Below, piece by piece: positions 1 through 8,406 of a stretch of 64,000 nucleotides of DNA. A program made the translations under genes and the position numbers. The notes beneath the pieces were generated by a model. It was not told the origin of the DNA and did no database searches. It worked only from the letters and a program-made list of their open reading frames with translations. Numbering within the stretch: the stretch's first letter is position 1; each line of letters starts with the position of its first letter. Origin of the DNA: Vibrio metschnikovii CIP 69.14 (lineage in GTDB: Bacteria; Pseudomonadota; Gammaproteobacteria; Enterobacterales; Vibrionaceae); assembly GCF_000176155.1 (NCBI RefSeq), contig NZ_ACZO01000006.1, forward strand, positions 496,001 to 560,000, written 5' to 3'.

Positions 1-254
1 AACGTATCCATTAAATGTTGAGTATGCTCTGAGACAAACTCTGGCGCTTCAGGAATGTGCGGATTGGAAAAGTCTTTTTCTATCTCTTTAAGCGGCTTTT
101 CTTCTGCCACAATATGCTCACGTAAGAATTGGTTTAAATTACGTGATAATTCTTCTTCAATACGAGTCAGAGTTGAATCTGGTCCTTCTGGTACGGTGAA
201 TATACGTAAAAGGCTCTCGAAGCTTGCATCCGCTATTTTATGTTCTGATACCAT
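1..254 (-). CDS. panP: PanP-type PLP-dependent aspartate 1-decarboxylase, N-terminus (cut by window edge)
   Basis: Reading the minus strand from the ATG at 254 gives about 84 residues that run off the left edge without a stop. They begin MVSEHKIADASFESLLRIF and include FLREHIVAEEKPL. This matches my memory of the N-terminus of Vibrio PanP, a group II PLP-dependent decarboxylase of roughly 550 residues that makes beta-alanine from aspartate for pantothenate and CoA synthesis. The PLP lysine lies outside the window, so the catalytic part cannot be checked. Older annotations call the same family glutamate decarboxylase. No strong Shine-Dalgarno sequence is visible ahead of the start. Confidence 0.8.
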   Translation of the reverse strand, partial: MVSEHKIADASFESLLRIFTVPEGPDSTLTRIEEELSRNLNQFLREHIVAEEKPLKEIEKDFSNPHIPEAPEFVSEHTQHLMDT

Positions 255-457
255 AGTTATATCGTTATTGTTGAGACTGGTTAATGTCAGCTAGGCAATC
301 TAAACCAAAACAAAAAGCTTGTCCTGCAGTAATTTATATTGCATTGGCGGTTCGCTCTTTGTTCGATTGGCGCGTTTTACTTAGTCACTTAATTGGGTTA
401 CGCATATTGATGAAATGTTGATGCATTGTAAAGTACGCTATAACGGTTTCTTGAGCG

Positions 458-1363
458 TTAACCTGCAAGAGAGACAAATAACAACATTAAAAACGGCACT
501 AACAGACTTAAGATAAAGCCACTGACAATCGCAATGGGTACACAGCGTACTCCCCCTGTCGTCTGGATCACTGGTAGGGTGAAATCCATGGCGGTTGCTC
601 CGGCGTAGCCAATAGAAGTGCAGGGCTTGCGACCAATAAACATCGGTATTAAGGCCAGTGCCACTAACTCACGCATCAGCTCAATCAAAAAAGAAGCGCC
701 ACCATATACGGGGCCAAAAGCGTCGCCCATCAGAATTCCAGACAATGAGTACCAGCCAAACCCAGAGGCCATGGCTAATGCTCGATAGATTGGGATATCG
801 AGAATGAAGGCCGCTAGGATCCCACCTATCCAGCAGGTAATAATGACGACTGAGGCGATGATCATGCCATGCTTATTCAATAAGATCTGTTTCAATGTTA
901 AGCCACTGTTTCTTAATTGAACGCCAATAAAAAACAGTAAAATAAATAAAATCCATTCACTGGCACTTTCTACCCAAGATAAATCAAAACCAAGAACCAA
1001 GCCAAGCAGCAGACCTGCGCCCACGACAAAAATCAGCTTAATTGATTCTAACGCCATGCTTGATAAGGGTAATTTGGTTTGTGTCGCTTGGCTATCAATG
1101 GGAAACCATTTATCAATCCAGGGAAGAGCTAACAAGTTACAGCACCCCATAGCAAGAAAAAACACACCTGCAATACGCAAAATTGCTTGTAGATTAGCGC
1201 TTAAATTATCTAATGCAGCGAGGCTAAGCCCCATCAGGAAAAGGATGACATAAACCAGCGAAACCGTTGCTTTGTTGAGTAAGGTTAATTTTGCTGGCTG
1301 AGAAATAGAAAAAAGATACCCGATAACGAGTGGAGCAAAAATAAATAGCATCCCTAAAAACAT
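458..1363 (-). CDS. lysO: Lysine exporter LysO family membrane protein
   Basis: A 301-residue, very hydrophobic protein with about eight membrane segments, starting MFLGMLFIFAPLVIGYLF. Family features include the glycine-rich SGFGWYSLSGILMGD stretch and a C-terminal TAMDFTLPVIQ segment, typical of LysO/YbjE (DUF340), which exports L-lysine and the toxic analogue thialysine across the inner membrane. The length is normal for the family. It lies alone between panP and the HDOD gene on the same strand, 54 bp downstream of the latter. E. coli lysO is controlled by ArgP; I see no obvious operator here. The substrate is inferred from the family. Confidence 0.8.
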   Translation of the reverse strand: MFLGMLFIFAPLVIGYLFSISQPAKLTLLNKATVSLVYVILFLMGLSLAALDNLSANLQAILRIAGVFFLAMGCCNLLALPWIDKWFPIDSQATQTKLPLSSMALESIKLIFVVGAGLLLGLVLGFDLSWVESASEWILFILLFFIGVQLRNSGLTLKQILLNKHGMIIASVVIITCWIGGILAAFILDIPIYRALAMASGFGWYSLSGILMGDAFGPVYGGASFLIELMRELVALALIPMFIGRKPCTSIGYAGATAMDFTLPVIQTTGGVRCVPIAIVSGFILSLLVPFLMLLFVSLAG

Positions 1364-1417
1364 AAATTCCTCAATAGGTAACCCCAGCTCGTATTGACGA
1401 TGATTGGGGAAGGGGGG

Positions 1418-2338
1418 TCAAAAACCACTGGCGTTAATCACGCCATGCAACTGAGAACGAAATTCAACGTCCGTCATGTTACTTAAATGGTAAAGCACTT
1501 CCGCGCCCGTGGTGTTAATTTCTACTTCATGCTCGTCTAAAGCGTCATCTTGTTTACGAAATAATAACAGATGATTTGCGATACGAGCGATATCAAGATA
1601 ACTGACTTCTTGGTGATGCTCAATGAATGGTTGGTTACTCGCCACTTCGAGAAAATCGTTATCAAATCCCCAATGTTTTAAAACTAACTGACTGGTTGCC
1701 GAACAGTTCGATTGGAAAATCTGCAGCGCAATGTCTTGATCAAGGTAGTGTCCATTTTCCAAGTAAAGATGGTATTCATTCACTAAGCAAAACAGACCGA
1801 TATCGGCCAATAGACCAACCAACAAAGCTTTCTCTTGTTCTAAATGTTGATAGTGCTGCGGTTCTAAACGCTTAAACCATTGAGTGACTAGAACCATACT
1901 GGCACCAAATTCACGTGATATGGCCGCACTATTGGTCAGGACTTTATTGCACGCGGTACTTAGATTAATCGAATGCTTGAGTTGCTCAATAGCTTGAGCG
2001 GTGACAATATCACGTACGCGTATAATACCTAAGCGGGAAACCGCAGTGCTTAAATCCAGACAGGTAATATTTCGGCGATTAAAAACCACCGAGTTTGCGA
2101 CACGAATAACCACCGCTGCGAGGCTTGGATCGTCAGTTAGACAGGCGGCAACATCGGCGATCGTGGTGGATTCGATACTGCATAATTGTTGAATTTTCAA
2201 CACCACATCCGGGATAGGGGGAAGCGCAATCTTGCCTGTACTGATTGAAAATTTAACCAGCTGAGCAAACTCACTTTCCAATCCTTGGATAAGGAGGTGT
2301 TTATTTTCGGGAAGCCAATAAAAAGATAAATGGTTCAT
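1418..2338 (-). CDS. HDOD domain protein (signal transduction)
   Basis: A 306-residue soluble protein. Residues about 36-230 form an HDOD domain, the HD-like fold lacking metal-binding residues. Its family start LPPIPDVVLKIQQLC is followed by ADVAACLTDDPSLAAVVIRVANS and the helix LDLSTAVSRLGIIRVRDIV. HDOD proteins are non-catalytic scaffolds in signalling, motility or cyclic-dinucleotide pathways. No output domain follows; the last about 70 residues are a helical tail. It is transcribed away from tfoX and may share a transcript with lysO downstream. Specific role unknown. Confidence 0.75.
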   Translation of the reverse strand: MNHLSFYWLPENKHLLIQGLESEFAQLVKFSISTGKIALPPIPDVVLKIQQLCSIESTTIADVAACLTDDPSLAAVVIRVANSVVFNRRNITCLDLSTAVSRLGIIRVRDIVTAQAIEQLKHSINLSTACNKVLTNSAAISREFGASMVLVTQWFKRLEPQHYQHLEQEKALLVGLLADIGLFCLVNEYHLYLENGHYLDQDIALQIFQSNCSATSQLVLKHWGFDNDFLEVASNQPFIEHHQEVSYLDIARIANHLLLFRKQDDALDEHEVEINTTGAEVLYHLSNMTDVEFRSQLHGVINASGF

Positions 2339-2648
2339 CGTATCCGGTCAAAAGCGGGAAGACGTCCCATTTTACCGATTGCTAATAAAGAGATGCAACC
2401 ATTAAACAGGTCTTAATGGTTTTATCGTGTAATATAAAGCATTAAATGAATAATGACTGATATGCAACATTAAGTTTTTGTGAAGTCAGTGGCTTTTTAA
2501 CACGCTTTTCAAGTGATGGATGTGAGTTAAGTCCAGACTTATTTTATGGAATTAACTATCATGTACATAAATCAATACGCAGGCACGTAGTCAAAATAAG
2601 CTTGCGATGTATACCTAATTTATTCGCTATAACTTGCTGTTATCTGGT

Positions 2649-2683
2649 GATCTTTGTGACTCGGGGACGACGATTAAAGGATC
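2649..2683 (+). promoter_or_regulatory. Predicted tfoX leader hairpin masking the ribosome binding site
   Basis: GATCTTT at 2649-2655 can pair with AAAGGATC at 2676-2683, giving seven base pairs including one G-U. This buries the AAAGG Shine-Dalgarno of tfoX, whose ATG is at 2691. In Vibrio cholerae, tfoX translation is blocked by its own leader and released by the chitin-induced small RNA TfoR. This hairpin is a plausible equivalent, but the pairing was found by eye only. Confidence 0.45.
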
Positions 2684-2690
2684 TATCAAG

Positions 2691-3278
2691 ATGAGTGAGA
2701 CAACATTTTTTGATTATGTAATTAAGTTTGGGGACTACCAAAAACGCTCAATGTTCGGTGGTATTGGATTATTTCAACAAGAAGCCATGTACGCATTGTT
2801 GACTGAGGGGGCGATTTTCCTTCGTGGTAGTGAAGAACTCGATGAATTATTAATCCAGTTAGGGTGTGAAAAATTCCGTCATGTGAAAAAGCAGACCACA
2901 GCAACGGTTAATTACTATGATATTACGCAACTTTTTGAACAAGGTTACTCACAATTAGACGATATTATTCAACGTTCTATCTTTTATTCTATTTCACAAC
3001 GTAGTTTTCAAAAATCGCAGGCGAGCCGTCGGTTAAGAGACTTGCCTAATATGCAATTGACTCTTGAGCGAATGGTAAAAAAAGCCGGCGTCAGCGATGT
3101 GGAAACTTTTGTAAAACTTGGCGCTCCTGCTGTATTTAGTAAGGTTCGCAAAATTTATGGCAGTGATGTTGATGTTAAGCTACTGTGGAAGTTTGCTGGA
3201 GCGATTGAAGGTGTGCACTGGAAGCTACTCCAAGAGCCACAAAAACGGCAGTTATTAGCATATTGCCAAGCTCGTTGA
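2691..3278 (+). CDS. tfoX: TfoX/Sxy competence regulator
   Basis: Starting at ATG 2691 (MSETTFFDYVIKFGDYQKR) this is a 195-residue protein; the reading frame extends upstream to 2634, but the start with AAAGG ten bases away fits the family. It has the TfoX N-terminal domain (about 1-100, with RSMFGGIGLF and HVKKQTTATVNYYDIT) and C-terminal domain (about 110-190, with LRDLPNMQLTLERM and LGAPAVFSKVRKIYG, ending LLWKFAGAIEGVHW). In vibrios TfoX, with CRP, switches on type IV pili and DNA uptake during growth on chitin. The absence of an upstream c-di-GMP riboswitch and the neighbours favour TfoX over its paralogue TfoY. Confidence 0.9.
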   Translation: MSETTFFDYVIKFGDYQKRSMFGGIGLFQQEAMYALLTEGAIFLRGSEELDELLIQLGCEKFRHVKKQTTATVNYYDITQLFEQGYSQLDDIIQRSIFYSISQRSFQKSQASRRLRDLPNMQLTLERMVKKAGVSDVETFVKLGAPAVFSKVRKIYGSDVDVKLLWKFAGAIEGVHWKLLQEPQKRQLLAYCQAR

Positions 3279-3286
3279 GCAATAAT

Positions 3287-3319
3287 AAACAAGCCGAGGT
3301 CAGAGACTTCGGCTTGTTT
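3287..3319 (+). terminator. tfoX terminator, bidirectional
   Basis: AAACAAGCCGA (3287-3297) is the exact complement of TCGGCTTGTTT (3309-3319), with A/T-rich flanks on both sides. It starts nine bases after the tfoX stop and can also stop transcription from the facing outer-membrane protein gene. Confidence 0.85.
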
Positions 3320-3415
3320 TATGAAACGCACAGAGTACTTAAACTGAGTGGTATCTCCATACTTGTTGGCGTTGCAGCCAATACCGCTGCATATTCAAGT
3401 AAGAAGGGGATAAAA

Positions 3416-3970
3416 TTAGTATTTAAATCGAGCCGTAAGCATCAGTTGGTCGCCATACGCATCATTGAAGCGTGCTTCGGCACCGAGTGAAAATAGTTCG
3501 GTTGAATGGAAACGAGCGTAAACAGAACCTATCCAATCGTCGCGATCATCAATAGAGACATAACCTGCTTTTCCGCCGACTTCAAGTTGTGGCCCTAGCC
3601 ACTGACGAACACCTAAATTCAGTTCCATTCCCGAATCTGCACTGCCGTAGCTTTTCTTATCTTGTAAACGGAATAACATTTCTCCCGTTAAATCTGCCCA
3701 ATTATTAATCGGTGCGTGAAAGCCAAAACCTGCGGCGAGATCGTAATCACTTTCAAACTCAGAATCGATACGGGCAATCATATGAGCATTAGGATGAATC
3801 GATTTACTGATTGCCGCACCGAAGGTAGCAGGGCTGGCGCCGAAGCGAGCTTCGACATATTCGTAGTTAAAATTACTCATCACGGTTGGGCTGTTTGGAT
3901 CCGTTTGGGCCAAAGCGTGTGCCGACGTTAGAAGTAGAGCGGTTGCCATGATTGTTTTGCGCATAGTCAC
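3416..3970 (-). CDS. Small outer-membrane beta-barrel protein (YfaZ/OMP-like)
   Basis: A 184-residue secreted protein. An N-terminal signal peptide (MRKTIMATALLLTSAHALA) probably ends at ALA-QTD. The mature part is an alternation of short amphipathic strands (for example YEYVEARFGA, MIARIDSEFES, LDAGFGF-like patches, QLEVGGKAGYVSI, FSLGAEARFN) and ends in the aromatic residue of LTARFKY, as outer-membrane barrels do. Two starts are possible: GTG at 3970, preceded by AGG six bases away, or ATG at 3964. I recall a gene of this type next to tfoX in other vibrios. Function unknown. Confidence 0.65.
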   Translation of the reverse strand: MTMRKTIMATALLLTSAHALAQTDPNSPTVMSNFNYEYVEARFGASPATFGAAISKSIHPNAHMIARIDSEFESDYDLAAGFGFHAPINNWADLTGEMLFRLQDKKSYGSADSGMELNLGVRQWLGPQLEVGGKAGYVSIDDRDDWIGSVYARFHSTELFSLGAEARFNDAYGDQLMLTARFKY

Positions 3971-4276
3971 AATAAACCTATCTGTTTATGATTAATTCTA
4001 TAGTATACCCAAGCGACATTAAGATGCAGTATTGAAAACGTTGCAACTGATTTCAAATCCAATGCATACGGCTTATAGAACGGGCGGCTAGGGTACACAC
4101 TAAATCAATTACTATTTCGAGTGTTATAACATCATAATTGATTGATAGAGATGAACTCTACCAAAAAATGTCAAGATTGGATCACCTTGATAAAAAAACA
4201 GCTAAATCAATATGATATTGTTTAGAACGCGACCATCTTTTTATCCGTTAAGCTCGATATTGTTCACCTTTAAAGA
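3971..4276. other. 306-bp gap between outer-membrane protein and response regulator genes
   Basis: No credible reading frame is visible. It holds the promoter region of the outer-membrane protein gene and, at 4003-4017, the sequence GTATACCCAAGCGAC. That resembles one arm of a palindromic repeat whose intact form appears at 16760-16803 (see findings). Confidence 0.5.
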
Positions 4277-4774
4277 TCATTCACCATAGCTGGAGCGGTT
4301 TGCAGCCAGTGCATTTAGAATTAACTCAGTATCAAGAATTGGCATCCAAGCCATTAAATCGGTCTCGTTTTCGATCACGTAATGAGTTAACTGCTCTTTC
4401 ACGGTATGACGTAATTGCTCGGCTTGCCAAGGTTTCGTGATGAAGAAATGCAAGCTCGAGTGATTAATCGCTTCGACGGTATCGTCTAATCCAGCTTGAC
4501 CGGTTAACAATACCTTGCGTGTTGGCTGAGTCGCCTCAGATTGGTTAAGTTCGATAAGAAAATGAATGCCGGTTTCTTGAGGCATAATGTGGTCACACAA
4601 AATAAGTGCCAGCGGGATTGCTTGCTGCTGGTAATCAGTAATGACTTCTTTGGCCTCTGCCACAGACTCCGCGGCTTCGAGAATAAAATGTTCTTCGAAG
4701 ACGTTCAGATCTTGCATCACACTATTCAGTACTTCACGTTCATCATCGACACATAAAATCATCAGTTTTTGCAT
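4277..4774 (-). CDS. Response regulator (receiver domain with short C-terminal tail)
   Basis: A 165-residue single-receiver protein. The acidic pocket is VDDE at 9-12, the phosphoacceptor is D61 in LCDHIMP, and the conserved Thr and Lys lie in KVLLTG and ITKPW. About 45 residues follow the receiver (HYVIENETDLMAWMP...) but no DNA-binding or enzymatic output domain is present, so it probably acts by protein contact. It is ten bases downstream of a histidine kinase gene on the same strand, its likely partner. Its whole length is similar to the N-terminal 165 residues of that kinase, suggesting duplication. Confidence 0.85.
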   Translation of the reverse strand: MQKLMILCVDDEREVLNSVMQDLNVFEEHFILEAAESVAEAKEVITDYQQQAIPLALILCDHIMPQETGIHFLIELNQSEATQPTRKVLLTGQAGLDDTVEAINHSSLHFFITKPWQAEQLRHTVKEQLTHYVIENETDLMAWMPILDTELILNALAANRSSYGE

Positions 4775-4784
4775 TTATTTCTCC

Positions 4785-6734
4785 CTAAATAGGTTCTCGG
4801 TTGACGGGTAACCAAACCTGCATCGTAGTGTATTGACCAACTTCACTGTCTACGTTGATCCATCCTTGGTGTTGACGAACAATTTGTTGGCAAACGGATA
4901 AACCAATCCCTAGCCCAAAATCACCTTCTCGTTTGGTGGTGTAATTAAGCGTAAAAATCTCGTCTTGTCGCTCTTTAGGAATACCACAGCCATTATCGGT
5001 AAAACTGATCACCGCATAAGCGTGATTACCTTGTTGGCGTAGCTCACTGGTAATGATTAATACGCCATGCTCTGGAAACGCTTCCACCGCATTTGAGATA
5101 AGGTTAGTCCAAACTTGTTGTAGGGCGATAGGGAGGCAAGAGATAGCGGGGAGTTTGGCATAATGCTTTTCAACCCGATGTCTTTTGAGGCGATTTTCAA
5201 AAATAACTAAAGTGTCCTCTAGTCCTTCGTGGATATCGACGGTATGAAACGTTTCGTCATCTGCGCGCGCATACCCTTTGAGACTTTTGACCATATCGGC
5301 AATTCGCTGCGCACAAACCTGAATCGAACGAAGATTACTCCCAGCTAAGAAATACACTTCTAATTGTTCAATGTCGCGTAATGCTTGTTGTGGCTGAAAC
5401 TTAGCTAAATTGAGTAGATGCTGGTCGTTCTCTAGGCCGAGTTTGACGATTTTTTTTGCTAATAGCGGATGATGAATTTGTTCGGCGATTTGCTTGGCTT
5501 TTGCCCGCTCTTCGGCCGTGGACATAGGTTTAGATTGTAAGGCTTGGGCCAGTAGTTGTGCGCCAGTATGTTCCAAAGAGTGGGGTGGAGCATGACCGAC
5601 GAGGTGAGCAATATGAGTTCGTAGAGTATCACTGCCACGTAGAATCGCCGCAACAGGATTGTTTAATTCATGAGCGACGCCGGCAACTAACTGACCCAGC
5701 ATGGCCATTTTTTCACTTTCCATCAGTTGTTTATGCGCCGACTCGAGAGAGTCGAGCGTTTTTTGTAATTGTAATTTGGTATTAATGCTGCGCTGTAGCC
5801 GTCGATTAAAATGACGCAGTAATAAGTTAGTAAATAGGGGCAGTAAACTGGTATCGCTATGCATCACTTTAGCAAAGATATCGCGATCTAATTTAATGAC
5901 ATCAGTACGAGTTAACGTTAACGCGGTCGAGAAAGAGGGTTCTCCGGTTACAAAAGACATCCCTCCGACGATATTGCCCTTATTATGCCGCACGACTTCT
6001 CTTTGTTGGCCGAGCTCATCTCGCTTATACAGCGCCACTTCACCTGAGGTAATAAACCATAAGAAATGATTGTCTTCACCTTCAACGGTGAGTAAGTGCT
6101 CCGCAGAGTAAGTTCGACAGGCGCGTGTTTCATCATTACCGTCAAAAAACTCATACAAGGCACCGATAACTTGCTCAGCGAGTTGTTGATCGGACATTCG
6201 GTGATAATCGCTGATAAAACCTTCACGATAGATACGCATTTTCTGATCAATATGCGCGCGTAAAATTCGGGTTTGATCTAATAAGGTGCTGTAAGTAAGA
6301 ATATTGTCTTTATCATTATCAAGAACATACGTGGTTAACTCTTGGAGAACCGTCTTACATAACACGTTATCTTGTAATGGTTTGGTTAAACAATAATCTA
6401 AACGTCCTTCATTAACCGCGTTTAAAATGGCTTGAATATCTTGACCGCTGCTGATTAATATTTTGCGTGCGTGTTTCGTCTCAGGGCTTTTATCTAATTG
6501 AACTAAAAATTCGGCGCCATTAAAGCCTTCATGATGACTGGCAATCACTAACGCAGCAGTTTGTTGGTTTTCTTGGATGAACTCGAGTGCCTGCTGAGCC
6601 TCTACGATAGAATCAGCGGTATAGAGATCAAACTTGGCGGAAAAAACACTTAATTCATGACGCCATTGTTCAATACTAATGGGATTATTATCTAAGCACA
6701 GCAGAGCATATCGATTCACAGTGGTCCCTATCAT
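4785..6734 (-). CDS. Sensor histidine kinase: degenerate receiver, CNB-like domain, HisKA and HATPase
   Basis: A 649-residue soluble kinase. Order: receiver-like domain (about 8-120) in which the expected phospho-Asp is replaced by S66; cyclic-nucleotide-binding-like domain (about 185-300); coiled coil (about 310-342); HisKA with H355 in AGVAHELNNP; and HATPase with N-box NLISNAVEAF, DNGCGIP and GLGIGLSV. The kinase core looks intact. In the cNMP fold the phosphate cassette reads VGGMSFVTGEPSFST, lacking the usual Glu and Arg, so nucleotide binding is doubtful. No membrane segment is present, so it should be cytoplasmic. The ATG at 6734 lacks a clear ribosome site; a GTG at 6719 has AGGG six bases upstream and may be the true start. 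Confidence 0.85.
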   Translation of the reverse strand: MIGTTVNRYALLCLDNNPISIEQWRHELSVFSAKFDLYTADSIVEAQQALEFIQENQQTAALVIASHHEGFNGAEFLVQLDKSPETKHARKILISSGQDIQAILNAVNEGRLDYCLTKPLQDNVLCKTVLQELTTYVLDNDKDNILTYSTLLDQTRILRAHIDQKMRIYREGFISDYHRMSDQQLAEQVIGALYEFFDGNDETRACRTYSAEHLLTVEGEDNHFLWFITSGEVALYKRDELGQQREVVRHNKGNIVGGMSFVTGEPSFSTALTLTRTDVIKLDRDIFAKVMHSDTSLLPLFTNLLLRHFNRRLQRSINTKLQLQKTLDSLESAHKQLMESEKMAMLGQLVAGVAHELNNPVAAILRGSDTLRTHIAHLVGHAPPHSLEHTGAQLLAQALQSKPMSTAEERAKAKQIAEQIHHPLLAKKIVKLGLENDQHLLNLAKFQPQQALRDIEQLEVYFLAGSNLRSIQVCAQRIADMVKSLKGYARADDETFHTVDIHEGLEDTLVIFENRLKRHRVEKHYAKLPAISCLPIALQQVWTNLISNAVEAFPEHGVLIITSELRQQGNHAYAVISFTDNGCGIPKERQDEIFTLNYTTKREGDFGLGIGLSVCQQIVRQHQGWINVDSEVGQYTTMQVWLPVNREPI

Positions 6735-6904
6735 TATTTTTTAGCCAGACTACTGTAACAAGCTTTGCAAAAAAGATTTGAGAGCTGAGTTTAAGAATCT
6801 TAACCTCGTCAGTATTTGAGTTCGCTTATGGTAATGAGGCGCCACTTGAGCTCGATCAATCATCTGCGTTACACTGCTTGAAATAATAAGCAATCGAGTC
6901 ATTT

Positions 6905-8167
6905 ATGCAAAATATCAAACGAATAGGGGCTATCGGTGGAGCGGTAGTTTTAGTCTTGTGTTGGCCTTTAGCGGTTGGGCAAATAGGTCAGAAAGCGATT
7001 ACTCACGGTTTAGAAAATTTAACGAATGAACAAATAAGCGCAGAGCTAATTCATTATGACCGTGGCTATCTTTCTTCTCACGTTTCAGCTCGATTTACGG
7101 TGCTCGATGAGCGAGTTCGGCAACAGTTGATCAGTGAAGGTTTACCAACACAGTGGATAGTGGACAGCGATATTCAACATCAATTATTCAGTTTGTCGGC
7201 GCAATCAAGGCTGCCAGAATACCCGGAATTACCATTAACCATGACCACGGTTACCCAATTAAATGGCAATACGGATTATCATATTCAGCTAGATAGCTGG
7301 CATTACCAACCGTTGGACAATGAAGCCTTAGGGATATCGTTAACGCCGGCTCAGCTTACTGGCACAGTCACTACCTTAGGGGAAGTGACTTATGATCTAA
7401 CTTTGCCTTCGGTAATGGTTGATTTTATCGACGGTCAAAAAATGCAATTGTCTAAACTTGAAGCAAAAGGTCATGGCAAACAAGAAAATGGCTTTTGGCT
7501 GGGTAAGCAAGCGTTGTCGATTGGTGAACTTGAGATTAACGACAGTGACCATCAATCCCTTTTGCTTGTTCGTCAGGGTAGTTATGAATTCACTTCATCG
7601 ATGGATGCCCATAAAAAACGTTTTACTAGCCAACATAAATTGACGGTTGATCAAGTGATTAGCGATGAAGGTGAAGTGCATGATGCTACGTTTGACTTTA
7701 CGTTAGCGGATGTTGATAGCCAAGCTTTTGAGCAATTGTCCGCGCTATATCAAACCTACTCAACCATGCCAGCACAGGCTTTAAATCAAGCACTACCATT
7801 GATCGAAACACTGTTTTCTCAAGGTTTTAGTCTGAGCCTAAACCAACTCGCTGTTAAAGTGGGTGACGGTGATTTTTCGGCCAATTGGATGCTGACGATT
7901 CCTGAAGGTACAAATAATATTTTGCAAGACCCCAGCGTGATTTTACCGGCTTTAACGGGTCATCTTGATAATTTTGTCTCTCAACAATTTGCCCAAGATT
8001 ACCCTTTTATTCAGCAAGGAATGGATGAACTGGTGATGATGGAGATGGCTACACAAGATGAACAAGGGTATCGAGTTCATGCGCAAATCAATCAAGGCAA
8101 TGTCTCATTTGATAATGGTAAACAAGTGCCTTTGATCAATTTGATGATGCCCTTATTGATGCGTTAA
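6905..8167 (+). CDS. ydgA: YdgA family protein (DUF945)
   Basis: A 420-residue protein with one N-terminal hydrophobic segment (GAIGGAVVLVLCWPLAVG) acting as a signal anchor, followed by a beta-rich periplasmic domain of the DUF945/YdgA type (TVTQLNGNTDYHIQLDSW, then VMVDFIDGQKMQLSKLEAKG). The family occurs in many gammaproteobacteria and its function is not established. It stands alone between the kinase (divergent) and serC. The length is somewhat shorter than the about 500 residues of E. coli YdgA. Confidence 0.75.
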   Translation: MQNIKRIGAIGGAVVLVLCWPLAVGQIGQKAITHGLENLTNEQISAELIHYDRGYLSSHVSARFTVLDERVRQQLISEGLPTQWIVDSDIQHQLFSLSAQSRLPEYPELPLTMTTVTQLNGNTDYHIQLDSWHYQPLDNEALGISLTPAQLTGTVTTLGEVTYDLTLPSVMVDFIDGQKMQLSKLEAKGHGKQENGFWLGKQALSIGELEINDSDHQSLLLVRQGSYEFTSSMDAHKKRFTSQHKLTVDQVISDEGEVHDATFDFTLADVDSQAFEQLSALYQTYSTMPAQALNQALPLIETLFSQGFSLSLNQLAVKVGDGDFSANWMLTIPEGTNNILQDPSVILPALTGHLDNFVSQQFAQDYPFIQQGMDELVMMEMATQDEQGYRVHAQINQGNVSFDNGKQVPLINLMMPLLMR

Positions 8168-8195
8168 TAAAGAGGGTCTTCATTTTTTAATTAAG

Positions 8196-8214
8196 CCGCC
8201 TCTTAAGGGGGCGG
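8196..8214 (+). terminator. Weak hairpin after ydgA
   Basis: CCGCC (8196-8200) pairs with GGCGG (8210-8214) shortly after the ydgA stop. There is no clear T-tract, so termination may be weak and some read-through into serC is possible. Confidence 0.35.
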
Positions 8215-8406
8215 TTCTGAAAGTCATGCGGATAAGTTGATGGAAAAATAATTAACCGCTGATCTTCAGTAAGTTCAAGCTGTTTCTTCTTATAAAAAAG
8301 TGGTATACCGAAAACACTCAGCATGGGCTCTTTCAGAGAGAGATGGTGAGTACAGTTACATTTTTGACATCATTTCCCCATTTTCGATAGCAGGAGCAAG
8401 CAATAC

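Noticed and set aside
2400..2690. c-di-GMP (GEMM) riboswitch ahead of tfoX
   Set aside because: Such a riboswitch is known ahead of tfoY, but the conserved aptamer segments are absent here; this and the neighbours support tfoX.
3263..3490. 75-residue plus-strand frame after tfoX
   Set aside because: It runs through the tfoX terminator and overlaps the outer-membrane protein gene on the other strand; no ribosome site.
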